This document shows, piece after piece, positions 32,778 to 40,954 of a stretch of DNA of 64,000 nt (the stretch's first letter is position 1; every line of letters starts with the position of its first letter). A program made the translations under genes and the position numbers. The DNA comes from Marinobacter pelagius (GTDB taxonomy: Bacteria > Pseudomonadota > Gammaproteobacteria > Pseudomonadales > Oleiphilaceae): assembly GCF_900114925.1 (NCBI RefSeq), contig NZ_FOUR01000002.1:544601-608600 (forward strand). The letters run 5' to 3'. The notes under the pieces are model-generated. The model was not told the origin of the DNA, made no database searches, and saw only the letters and a program-made list of their open reading frames with translations.

Positions 32778-33740
32778 TCACTTCCAAAATCCGGCCATTG
32801 TATCAAGAAAGACGTTCAACTGCTCCCCGGGCAAAGCGTTGATCCCGGCCGCAGCCTTCCGGCCACCACCCATCGGAAACTGCCGGGCCACTTCATCCGC
32901 GCCGGTGCGGTTATTGAGCGGGGCACGAATGCTCACAAGGTAGGTACCATCCGCCTTCTCGGTAACAATCGCGCAAGCCTTGTCCGGATTGCGATTGGCG
33001 AGCTCATTGCCCAAAACGCCACTCACCCGCCGGGCCCAGGCTTCGTCGGGAAGTTTAACCACAAGTGAGGTAGCGGTTTCCTTCAGCACTGGCGCGGCCA
33101 TGCCTTCGGCCATATCCGCCTCATAACCGTCCCGCAGCTGCTGCCAGGCAGGTGGCTCGGAAGCGATCAGCTCCAGTGGGTCCGCAAATTTCACAAACTC
33201 CCGGTATAAATCCGCAGGATGGAAATGCAGATCTTCCACCGAAGATCCATAACCGTTGTAGTTGATACATACGCCCAGCATTTTCAGGGACTCGATCTGC
33301 TCAGCGCTCAAACCGGCCTTTTCCGCCAGCTTTTCAGCCACCGCATTGAGGTTATCGCCAAACGCCGCGGCAATGGCCCAGTTATAGAAGCGGCCGTTCA
33401 GGTGCTGGTCAATCAGCAAACTGGTGCAAGTGGCCGGCTGGGTATCGATCAGCGCGGTGAAGTTCGGGTGACCTGGCAATTCATCGCCAGGAAAGTGGTG
33501 ATCCACGTAGAACACAGAAGAACCCGCTGCCAGCAAAGCGTCCACCGCTTCCCGGTTTTTCTCCAGGCTGACATCCAGGATGTTCGCCTGCACAGGTTCC
33601 GAGGTGGGTACCTGTTTGGCCAGGGCAATATCCCGCTTCACTCCCGTAATCAGGGTGCTTTCAGCGGGTTCCGCCAAACGGAGCTGAATCAGGGCGCAGA
33701 TGCCGTCGGCATCGCCGTTGAATACGTCGTATATCTGCAT
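32778..33740 (-). CDS. DHH/DHHA1-family phosphoesterase, possible pAp phosphatase
   Basis: 320 residues. DHH-family metal motifs: VFNGDADGICALIQL (first Asp pair), NILDVSLEKN, VFYVDHHFPGD (the DHH triad) and TSLLIDQHLNG. The C-terminal DHHA1 domain carries QFPMGGGRKAAAGI, the substrate-clamping glycine loop. Relatives such as NrnA degrade nanoRNA and also dephosphorylate 3'-phosphoadenosine 5'-phosphate (pAp). pAp is the by-product of every PAPS-dependent sulfotransferase. The position directly upstream of cysD and cysN makes pAp recycling an attractive role. Exopolyphosphatase-like or nanoRNase activity is also possible. Confidence 0.82.
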   Translation of the reverse strand: MQIYDVFNGDADGICALIQLRLAEPAESTLITGVKRDIALAKQVPTSEPVQANILDVSLEKNREAVDALLAAGSSVFYVDHHFPGDELPGHPNFTALIDTQPATCTSLLIDQHLNGRFYNWAIAAAFGDNLNAVAEKLAEKAGLSAEQIESLKMLGVCINYNGYGSSVEDLHFHPADLYREFVKFADPLELIASEPPAWQQLRDGYEADMAEGMAAPVLKETATSLVVKLPDEAWARRVSGVLGNELANRNPDKACAIVTEKADGTYLVSIRAPLNNRTGADEVARQFPMGGGRKAAAGINALPGEQLNVFLDTMAGFWK

Positions 33741-33812
33741 AACGTTCGAAAATCCATTAGCTCAAAGAAGTGATCGTAAAGAAGGGTAAAGGCTGGGGTC
33801 TGGTGCAGCACA

Positions 33813-33908
33813 GGGGTCTGAAGAAAACCTTCTTCTGACCCCAACTTCAGGCCTAACTCAGGAGTCCGGCGCCAACATGGGGTCAGAAGAAAGCGTTCTT
33901 CAGACCCC
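33813..33908. repeat. Inverted pair of REP-like palindromes with conserved linker
   Basis: Copies at 33813-33842 (T on the left at position 7) and 33879-33908 (A on the left). The 36-nt linker shares ACTTCAGGCC and AGT..GGCGCxAAC with that at 31708-31742. This is one of the cleanest BIME-like pairs and fills most of the gap between wbpL and the DHH gene. Confidence 0.9.
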
Positions 33909-33920
33909 TGGGGGATCATT

Positions 33921-35003
33921 TCACAACTCCTGCCGGCCAGCACCCAGTTTGAAAGCAATTGATGAAAACACCGCGAACAGCAACGCAAACACCCAAACCC
34001 CTGACCCCGGCACGGCATTAGCCACCATAGACGCAGGCAACAGCACAATCAGCATCACTAGGCCATAACCGGATGTAACCGGCAAATGGCTACCGGCCCG
34101 CTGGGCCAATTTCTGATAGGCATGAAGGCGATGGGCCTGAAGCACGTTCTGGCCGGTGAGGAGTCGCACGAACAAAGTGGTGGTGGCATCCGCAATAAAC
34201 AGCGTTAACAGGATTATCCAGCTCCACATGCTCACCGTAGTGGTAGAGGCGGAAAGTAGCATCAGAAAACCCAATGCAAAACCCAAAAATCCGCTACCAC
34301 CATCGCCCATGAAAATCCGGGCGGGTGGCCAGTTCCAGATGACAAAGCCCAGAACCGATGCCAGCGTCAACAAACAGATCCAGGTCCAGGTGTGAGGACC
34401 CCAGATGGCAAAATTCAGCGCCATCCCGCCGAGCACCACAATGGCCTGCACCGCTGCGAGACCATCAATACCATCCATGAAGTTATACAGGTTGATCAGC
34501 CAGGCCCATCCCAGCACCAGGATCGGCCAGAGTAGAAATGCAGAGGAACTGTCTACCTCAAAGCCGAGAACCGAGAATACTGGCAGGGTAGGAATGGCAA
34601 GCATGCCCAGCACCACGACCACCAGATGAACCCCTAGCCTGAGCTTGGCCGGCAGATCCCCAAAATCGTCCCAGACCCCAACTGCCAGCATCACCAGGCC
34701 AAGCGCCAGCATGGCACCCATGGATAAATCCGGAACCCAGTTGGAAATAGCGAAGGGAACAGTCAAAGCCAGGGCAAGAACGCCGATTGCGATGCCGCCA
34801 CCATGGGGCGTTGGGACAGTGTGGGAGCACCGCTCGGAAGGCTGGACCAAAGCTTTTCGGCTGAGCGCCCATTTACGCAGGCCATAGGTCAGCCCGCAGC
34901 TTGCCACCGCAATCAGCAAAAAGTACCCAATCAATATCGACGTTGCCAAAGTCCCGCACCCAGTCTCGTAAAAAGAAACGCCGCCCGACCTTGCAGAAGT
35001 CAC
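33921..35003 (-). CDS. WbpL/WecA-type undecaprenyl-phosphate sugar-1-phosphate transferase
   Basis: A 360-residue polytopic membrane enzyme of the MraY/WecA superfamily with about ten hydrophobic segments. It moves a HexNAc-1-phosphate onto undecaprenyl phosphate and so starts a repeat unit. Conserved pieces: HTVPTPHGGGIAIG, VWDDFGDLPAKLRLG, the metal-binding NLYNFMDGIDGLAA and RIFMGDGGSGFLG. The start is GTG at 35003. Linkage with a wbpM-type dehydratase and a WbpV-type reductase predicts a QuiNAc or FucNAc donor. A second initiating enzyme of a different fold (PglC type) is encoded at 39161. Confidence 0.88.
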   Translation of the reverse strand: MTSARSGGVSFYETGCGTLATSILIGYFLLIAVASCGLTYGLRKWALSRKALVQPSERCSHTVPTPHGGGIAIGVLALALTVPFAISNWVPDLSMGAMLALGLVMLAVGVWDDFGDLPAKLRLGVHLVVVVLGMLAIPTLPVFSVLGFEVDSSSAFLLWPILVLGWAWLINLYNFMDGIDGLAAVQAIVVLGGMALNFAIWGPHTWTWICLLTLASVLGFVIWNWPPARIFMGDGGSGFLGFALGFLMLLSASTTTVSMWSWIILLTLFIADATTTLFVRLLTGQNVLQAHRLHAYQKLAQRAGSHLPVTSGYGLVMLIVLLPASMVANAVPGSGVWVFALLFAVFSSIAFKLGAGRQEL

Positions 35004-35131
35004 CAGATTTTACTGACTTTTGCAAACTCGCGCGGCGCTGAGGCTACCACATTAAAAGATCAATTTGTCATGAAAACCTATTCACTTCGTAACAAACGGA
35101 AACATGGGAACAGAAAAAGGGGTCCAACTCA

Positions 35132-35161
35132 GGGGTCTGATGAAAGCCTTCATCTGACCCC
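35132..35161. repeat. REP-like palindrome between wbpM-type and wbpL-type genes
   Basis: A 30-bp copy identical to those at 31678-31707 and 32733-32762. The remaining part of 35004-35187 is AT-rich and shows no gene. Confidence 0.88.
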
Positions 35162-35187
35162 AACTTCACCTCTAACCAACTCTCGAT

Positions 35188-37125
35188 TCAATAAATCACC
35201 CGAATCTTCCCGTCATCTCCCTCACGAGTTCCACCAACCGTCTTGATCCGATGGCACCAAACCAGATCCGCCACATCCCCATTCGGCGTGTACCCGGTCG
35301 GTGCTGAATGAATCAGCTCCAGAATCCGCTCACAATCAAAATTCTGGCTAGCCAGGGCAAGCCGGTCCAGAAGCTTGGAGACCTCCTCCCATTGCAGCGA
35401 CACCTCCCGCGCCATCATTACCCGCGGATGAGAGGTGCCCTGCGGGTTGTCCCCGATCAGCAACTCCTCAAACAACTTCTCGCCAGGCCGCAGGCCCGTA
35501 TAGGTGATCTCGATATCGCCCGCCGGGTTCTCTTCAGTTTTTTCCGTTAAACCCATAAGGCGAATCATCTTCCGCGCCAGGTCAGCAATTTTCACCGGCT
35601 CGCCCATATCCAGCACAAACACTTCACCACCCTGCCCCATGGCCCCGGCCTGGAGCACCAGTTGGCTGGCTTCGGGAATGGTCATGAAGTAACGGATGAT
35701 ATCCTGGTGGGTGACCGTCACCGGGCCGCCGTCCCGGATCTGATCCCGGAACAGGGGAACCACCGAGCCAGAGGAGCCCAGCACGTTTCCAAACCGAACC
35801 ATGGAAAACACGGTCCCGTTCTGGCGCCCGGCCAGCCCCTGCAACACCAATTCGGCCAATCGCTTACTGGCACCCATCACGTTAGTGGGCCGCACGGCCT
35901 TGTCAGTTGACACCAGAACAAAACGCTCCACGCCAGCTGCAATCGCCGCCTCGGCAGTATGCCAGGTACCGAAGACGTTATTCTGCACACCCTCAATGAT
36001 ATTGTGCTCTACCAGAGGCACATGCTTGTAGGCGGCAGCGTGGTAAACGATGTTGATATCAAAGGCCTTCATCACCGCCTCACAACGCCGGCGATGAGTT
36101 ACGCTCCCCAGTATGGGATGCAACTCAACTCCGTAGTTGCCCACGATATTGGAGGATTTGAGTTCACGCTCAATGGCATACAGCCCGTATTCCGACTGCT
36201 CAAAAAGAACCAACCGCTTGGGCTTATGGCGCAGAATCTGGCGGCACAGCTCAGAACCGATGGAACCGCCAGCGCCGGTAACCATCACCGACTTGCCCTT
36301 CAAGGTTGCTTCCACCAGCTGTGGATCGGGCCGCACCGGCTCACGGCCCAGCAGATCTTCAATCTCCAAGTCCCGGATATCATTGATCCGCGCCTTTCCA
36401 GACACCAGCTCCGAGACACTGGGCACCGTCTGCACCGGGACATTCACCGGCTCAAGCTTCTCCAGGATCTCCCTGCGGTCCCCCAGCGCATCTTCATCCA
36501 ACGCCAGCAGTACCCGGCTCACATCGTAGCGAGCCACACCTTTCTGAACATGACGGATATCGAACACCGGAATGCCATTAATGGTCGACCGGTGGTTGGC
36601 CGAGTTGGCCGTGATAAACAACACCGGCCGATACTCGGTACCGTGGGACAACGCCGAAGCCAGCTGGCGCCCGGTATCCCCGGTACCAACAATCGCCACC
36701 CGAATCTTGTTCCGCTGGGCCGGCGCCTGCACCAGCAACCGCACGCCCATGCGGGACCCCGCCACAAAAATAAACGCCAGCGCCCCATAAACAACAGGCA
36801 CCGTTCTCGGCACCTGCACCTGGAAGAAATAGCCGTAGACAACCAGCGCCAGCGCGGATGCAATCACGCACCCCACAATGGTCATGAACGCCCGATCATT
36901 CAGGAAACGAACAACCGCCCGGTATAACCCCATGCGCCCGAAGATCACCACCGTGGTGACGACCGTGGCGGAGAACACCATGACATGCTCGAGCGACGGC
37001 ACCCAAAACTCGACAAACCGCAGACCAAAGGACACCCAAAGCGCCAGCGTGAGCACCACCACATCAGAGGCAACGGAAATCATCCGCTTGTAAAAACGGG
37101 GAAGATTCAAAAACGCATTAATCAT
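35188..37125 (-). CDS. pglF: Membrane-bound UDP-GlcNAc C6-dehydratase (WbpM/PglF/FlaA1 family)
   Basis: About 645 residues. Four N-terminal membrane helices (~10-125) are followed by a first Rossmann fold with IVGTGDTGRQLASAL and a second, catalytic one with VMVTGAGGSIGSELCRQIL. The active site reads LVSTDKAVRPTNVMGASKR, where Met replaces the usual Tyr, as known for WbpM and PglF. It makes UDP-2-acetamido-2,6-dideoxy-4-keto-glucose, which can feed both bacillosamine (PglE, PglD) and QuiNAc/FucNAc (WbpV). The start at 37125 is supported by AAGGA in front. pglE lies directly upstream. Confidence 0.93.
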   Translation of the reverse strand: MINAFLNLPRFYKRMISVASDVVVLTLALWVSFGLRFVEFWVPSLEHVMVFSATVVTTVVIFGRMGLYRAVVRFLNDRAFMTIVGCVIASALALVVYGYFFQVQVPRTVPVVYGALAFIFVAGSRMGVRLLVQAPAQRNKIRVAIVGTGDTGRQLASALSHGTEYRPVLFITANSANHRSTINGIPVFDIRHVQKGVARYDVSRVLLALDEDALGDRREILEKLEPVNVPVQTVPSVSELVSGKARINDIRDLEIEDLLGREPVRPDPQLVEATLKGKSVMVTGAGGSIGSELCRQILRHKPKRLVLFEQSEYGLYAIERELKSSNIVGNYGVELHPILGSVTHRRRCEAVMKAFDINIVYHAAAYKHVPLVEHNIIEGVQNNVFGTWHTAEAAIAAGVERFVLVSTDKAVRPTNVMGASKRLAELVLQGLAGRQNGTVFSMVRFGNVLGSSGSVVPLFRDQIRDGGPVTVTHQDIIRYFMTIPEASQLVLQAGAMGQGGEVFVLDMGEPVKIADLARKMIRLMGLTEKTEENPAGDIEITYTGLRPGEKLFEELLIGDNPQGTSHPRVMMAREVSLQWEEVSKLLDRLALASQNFDCERILELIHSAPTGYTPNGDVADLVWCHRIKTVGGTREGDDGKIRVIY

Positions 37126-37182
37126 CAGAGTTCCTTCTACCAATATCCTCAGGCGGGAGACCCCACTTTCAAACTATCCCAA

Positions 37183-38397
37183 CTAACCCGCCGCCAACGC
37201 CATCACTTCACCCAAAACCTGACAAGTTTTTACAATCTCCTCATCCTTGAGAGTCGGATGCACCAAAAACATCAAACTGGTCTCCCCCAACTCCTTGGCC
37301 ACCGGCAAAGGCTCCTCCGGCCGAAACCCGGTACCATCAAACGCCTTCTCCAGATACACCTCAGAGCAGGACCCGGAAAAACACGGCACACCACGCTCCA
37401 CCAGCTCTGCAATAATCCGGTCCCGGTCCCAGCCGGTCTGAAGCTCTTCCGGCTTCACGAATACATAACACTTATAGCCCGCATGCTCACAAGCCGTGGT
37501 TACATCGAGTTTACATTCACACCCGGAACAAAATCCCTCAAACTCCGGCACCCGCAGCCCCTTCAACTCCCGGGCAGTCTCCCAGATGGCGTTCTGGTTG
37601 GCCTTACGCCGAGCAAACCACTCCGTCATCCGCTGCAACTGAATCCGTCCGATGGCCCCCTGCATCTCCGTCATCCGCCAGTTGGTGCCAAAACTCTCAT
37701 GCAACCACCGGAAACCGGGTTCATGGTCACGCCTATACACTGCATCCCAGCTCTTGCCATGGTCTTTATAGGACCACATCTTTGACCATAATGCCTTGTC
37801 ATTGGTGGTCACCATGCCACCTTCCCCACCGGTGGTCATGATCTTGTCCTGGCAGAAGGACCAGCAGCCCACGTGGCCAATGGAACCGACAGACCGCCCC
37901 TTGTACCGGGCACCGTGGGCCTGGGCACAGTCTTCAATCACAGACAGCCCGAACTCCTCCGCCAGCGACATAAAACCATCCATATCACAAGGCCAGCCAG
38001 CCAGGTGCACACAGACAATGGCGCGGGTATGTGGCGTAATGAACTTGCGCACGGATTCCGGGGTGATGTTCTGGGAATCCGGATCCACATCCGCAAACAC
38101 CGGTACCGCGCCGGCGGTCACAATGCTGGATACCGACGCAAGAAAAGTTCTGGGCGTAACAACCACCTCATCACCATCGCTAATACCCAACGCCTTCAAT
38201 GCCAGATCCAGCGCCACCGTGCCATTGGCCAATGCAATGGCGTATTCCGAATCAGCAAACGCCGCAAATTCCTGCTCAAATTTCCGGCATTCTTCTCCGG
38301 TCCAGTAATTCACCTTGTTGGAGAGAAGAACATCACGTACTGCGTTAGCCTCTTCCTCGGTAAAGGAAGGCCATGGGGAAAAAGGTCCGTTTAACAT
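37183..38397 (-). CDS. PglE-like DegT/DnrJ/EryC1 aminotransferase with a Cys-rich insert
   Basis: A 404-residue PLP enzyme likely to add the 4-amino group for UDP-bacillosamine. MLNGPFSPWPSFTEEEANAV starts at 38397; a longer frame runs into the rearranged palindrome upstream. EDCAQAHGARYKG and the Schiff-base lysine in WSFCQDKIMTTGGEGGM are intact. Between RVPEFEGF and AGYKCYVFV lies an insert with CSGCECKLDVTTAC, so five cysteines fall within about 20 residues; this is unusual and suggests metal binding or a disulfide site. Its place between the pglF-type and pglD-type genes supports the PglE role. Confidence 0.85.
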   Translation of the reverse strand: MLNGPFSPWPSFTEEEANAVRDVLLSNKVNYWTGEECRKFEQEFAAFADSEYAIALANGTVALDLALKALGISDGDEVVVTPRTFLASVSSIVTAGAVPVFADVDPDSQNITPESVRKFITPHTRAIVCVHLAGWPCDMDGFMSLAEEFGLSVIEDCAQAHGARYKGRSVGSIGHVGCWSFCQDKIMTTGGEGGMVTTNDKALWSKMWSYKDHGKSWDAVYRRDHEPGFRWLHESFGTNWRMTEMQGAIGRIQLQRMTEWFARRKANQNAIWETARELKGLRVPEFEGFCSGCECKLDVTTACEHAGYKCYVFVKPEELQTGWDRDRIIAELVERGVPCFSGSCSEVYLEKAFDGTGFRPEEPLPVAKELGETSLMFLVHPTLKDEEIVKTCQVLGEVMALAAG

Positions 38398-38492
38398 GAT
38401 TACTCGATATTTTCGTTTCTGAAATTTGAAGCGAGGATTTGCCTTTATCATGAGATATCGCAGGCAAAACGCGGAGCGGGAGTCTAGATCGT

Positions 38493-38518
38493 GGTCTGAC
38501 CCCAAACGGGGTCAGACC
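38493..38518. repeat. Inside-out, short relative of the REP-like palindrome
   Basis: GGTCTGACCCC, spacer AAAC, GGGGTCAGACC: a perfect 11-bp inverted repeat in which the family's outer arms are turned inward. It looks like two palindrome ends joined back to back after loss of their centres. Confidence 0.75.
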
Positions 38519-38531
38519 CCATTTTCAGCTT

Positions 38532-39161
38532 TTAATCTTTAAGAGGCTCAAGCACCCGAGCCGGATTCCCAACAACCGTAACACTGGCAGGCACATCCTT
38601 AGTCACAACCGCCCCCATACCAACAGTGGCGCCGCCCCCAACCTCTACGAGCTGCCGCACCGAAGCACACCCGCCAACCCAGACGAGAGGACCAAGCTTT
38701 ACCCCACCCGCCAAAACAGCATTGGGACTGACATGACTAAAATCACCCACCCCACAATCGTGCTCCACCACAGCCCCCGTATTCACGATACACCCCTCAC
38801 CAATAGAGGCGCAGGCATTGATGACAGCATTGGCAAAAACCGCCGTTCCAACCCCAACAGTGGCATGGGTACTAATAACCGCAGAAGGATGAATAACCGA
38901 ACAGAGCTGAGCCCCTGCTGCCAACAAAGCCTGCTGCTTAACCTGGCGAATCCGGTTATTGCCAATTGCGACCACCACACCATCGAAAGACGCGAGATCG
39001 GCCAGTAACGCCGAAGTGTCACCCAATACACGCCAGGGGCCATTCTCTTTTAAACCAGGCCAGGCATCATCAAAGAAAACCACTTGGTCCCAACCAGCGA
39101 GCTCCGCCGCATCCGCCACGACCTTGCCGTGGCCACTGGCACCAAGAATGGCAAGGCGCAT
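38532..39161 (-). CDS. PglD/NeuD-family sugar O/N-acetyltransferase
   Basis: 209 residues. The N-terminal Rossmann-like part (MRLAILGASGHGKVVADAAE) binds the UDP-sugar. From ~residue 85 a left-handed beta-helix of hexapeptide repeats follows (VISTHATVGVGTAVFANAVI, GCIVNTGAVVEHDCGVGDFS). The catalytic His is in VVEHDCGVG. Expected reaction: acetyl-CoA acetylates the 4-amino group of the PglE product, giving UDP-diNAcBac. The ATG at 39161 overlaps the pglC stop as TGATG. Confidence 0.88.
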   Translation of the reverse strand: MRLAILGASGHGKVVADAAELAGWDQVVFFDDAWPGLKENGPWRVLGDTSALLADLASFDGVVVAIGNNRIRQVKQQALLAAGAQLCSVIHPSAVISTHATVGVGTAVFANAVINACASIGEGCIVNTGAVVEHDCGVGDFSHVSPNAVLAGGVKLGPLVWVGGCASVRQLVEVGGGATVGMGAVVTKDVPASVTVVGNPARVLEPLKD

Positions 39162-39757
39162 CAATCCTCACTCCCAGTGAACTTCGACATCGTCACCTCA
39201 CCGTCTCCACTAATCCCATCCCGAACCAAAACCTTCTTCACAGTCAGGAACAGAATCTTCAAATCCAGCCAAAGAGACTGATTGTCCACATACCAGACAT
39301 CCAGCCGGAACTTGTCTTCCCAGGAAATCGCATTGCGGCCATTCACCTGCGCCCAGCCAGTTACACCCGGGCGCACCTCATGGCGTCGAATTTGCTCTTT
39401 CGAATACAGGGGCAGATATTCCATCAACAAGGGCCGGGGGCCAACCAGGCTCATATCGCCCTTGAGCACATTCCAAAGTTCCGGGAGTTCATCTAGGCTT
39501 GTGGAACGCAGAAAACTTCCAAACGGGGTCATTCGCTGGTCATCCGGCAAAGGATTACCGTGTTTATCATTTGCATCCAGCATGGTGCGGAACTTCACCA
39601 TTTCAAAGGGTTTGCCATCCTTGCCCGGACGGGTCTGGCGGAAGAAAACAGGAGACCCAAGTTTCCGGCGGATCAGCAAGGTAACTACGCCAATGACCGG
39701 TAACAAAACCACAAGTGCAATAGACGATGCCAAAACATCAAGAAAACGTTTGATCAC
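39161..39757 (-). CDS. pglC: PglC-type phosphoglycosyl transferase (initiating)
   Basis: A 198-residue monotopic enzyme. One N-terminal reentrant hydrophobic helix (VLASSIALVVLLPVIGVVTL) is followed by FRQTRPGKDGKPFEMVKFRT and the catalytic Asp-Glu pair in STSLDELPELWNVLKGDMS, then LVGPRPLLMEYLP and RPGVTGWAQVNGRN. Such enzymes transfer phospho-diNAcBac or a similar sugar to undecaprenyl phosphate. Start is GTG, overlapping the stop of the upstream glycosyltransferase gene. Together with pglD, pglE and pglF it forms a full bacillosamine initiation set. Confidence 0.92.
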   Translation of the reverse strand: MIKRFLDVLASSIALVVLLPVIGVVTLLIRRKLGSPVFFRQTRPGKDGKPFEMVKFRTMLDANDKHGNPLPDDQRMTPFGSFLRSTSLDELPELWNVLKGDMSLVGPRPLLMEYLPLYSKEQIRRHEVRPGVTGWAQVNGRNAISWEDKFRLDVWYVDNQSLWLDLKILFLTVKKVLVRDGISGDGEVTMSKFTGSED

Positions 39758-40878
39758 TGAATCCCCATTTCACCCAGCATGAATTCATTTACCTTATGCA
39801 CATCATACTTCTGTTCAGCAATCTGCCGGGAGCGTTCGCCCATATCGGCCACAAGCTCCGGCTCTTCTATAAACCGGATCATTGCATCGGCCAGTTCATC
39901 AACCGCCTGGACCGGCACCAGAAACCCATTCTCGCAATCGGTAACCGTCTCCCGGCAGCCTGGCGCATCGGTAGTTATCACCGCCCGCCCCATAGCCATG
40001 GCTTCCAGTACCGTGCGAGGCGTGCCTTCACGGTATGAGGGCAGTACATAGACATTGCAGTCCGCAATGGCAGGGCGCACATCGGCCAGCTTGCCGAGGA
40101 ACTCTAAGGTGCCGGAACTCACCCACTCATCCAGTTCGTGCTGGCTAATCGCATCCGGGTTATTGTCTATCCAGCCAACCAACCGGAACACCGCATCCGG
40201 ATACTGGGCTTTCACCAGACGGGCCGCCTGGGCATATTCCCGCACCCCCTTGTCACCCAACAAACGGGCAATAAGAAGAAACGAAGGCTTCTCTGGCAAG
40301 GGTGCCAACGAATAATCCGCCACATCCACGCCGGAGCCATTCACCACGCGCGAAGGAATACCGGCCGGCAACAACCCCAGCTGCCGGAACAGGGCTTCGT
40401 CATCCGGGTTCTGAAAGAACACCTTGCGGCTTTTGGAAAGCCCGAACCGATACAATCGCTGAATCAGCTTTCGCAGCAAGCCCCGCTTACCGGACGCCTC
40501 ACCGGTAAAGGCATAACCCAGCCCGGTAACCAACGCAAAACGGTTGGGCACACTGGCCAGCCAGGCCGCCAACGAACCATAGATCACCGGCTTGATGGTG
40601 TAGCCCAGCACGTAATCCGCGCGAATGCTGCGCATTAAACGCCAAAGCTCAGCCACTGTGCCCAAATCCGCCACCGGATTGGTGCCCGTGCGCTTCAAGC
40701 CGATTTCATGCAGGGTAATACCCAGCGCTTCCAGCTCAGTGCGGATATCCGCCACATCAGGCAGATCCGGTGCAGCCACGTGCACATCCAGACCCTTCGC
40801 CACCAAAGCCCGCAACAAAGGCCCGCGAAACTTGATCAGCGAATCGGGAAAACTGGCAATCAGCAGAAACGTCTTCAT
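39754..40878 (-). CDS. PglA-like GT4 glycosyltransferase
   Basis: A 374-residue GT-B enzyme. Start MKTFLLIASFPDSLIKFRGP, the YTIKPVIYGSLAAWLASVPN tract typical of enzymes acting on lipid-linked bacillosamine or FucNAc, VNGSGVDVADYSL, LLIARLLGDKGVREYAQAAR, and the E-x7-E region YREGTPRTVLEAMAMGRAVI. It probably adds the second sugar to Und-PP-diNAcBac, since it overlaps pglC by four bases. The sugar itself is not predictable. Confidence 0.88.
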   Translation of the reverse strand: MKTFLLIASFPDSLIKFRGPLLRALVAKGLDVHVAAPDLPDVADIRTELEALGITLHEIGLKRTGTNPVADLGTVAELWRLMRSIRADYVLGYTIKPVIYGSLAAWLASVPNRFALVTGLGYAFTGEASGKRGLLRKLIQRLYRFGLSKSRKVFFQNPDDEALFRQLGLLPAGIPSRVVNGSGVDVADYSLAPLPEKPSFLLIARLLGDKGVREYAQAARLVKAQYPDAVFRLVGWIDNNPDAISQHELDEWVSSGTLEFLGKLADVRPAIADCNVYVLPSYREGTPRTVLEAMAMGRAVITTDAPGCRETVTDCENGFLVPVQAVDELADAMIRFIEEPELVADMGERSRQIAEQKYDVHKVNEFMLGEMGIQ

Positions 40879-40954
40879 GACTTATCCGATTCCGAAGCCG
40901 ATGATCGCGATTCGTTCATTAAAGACCCTCGAGAAAAGATTTAAAACCAGAGCC

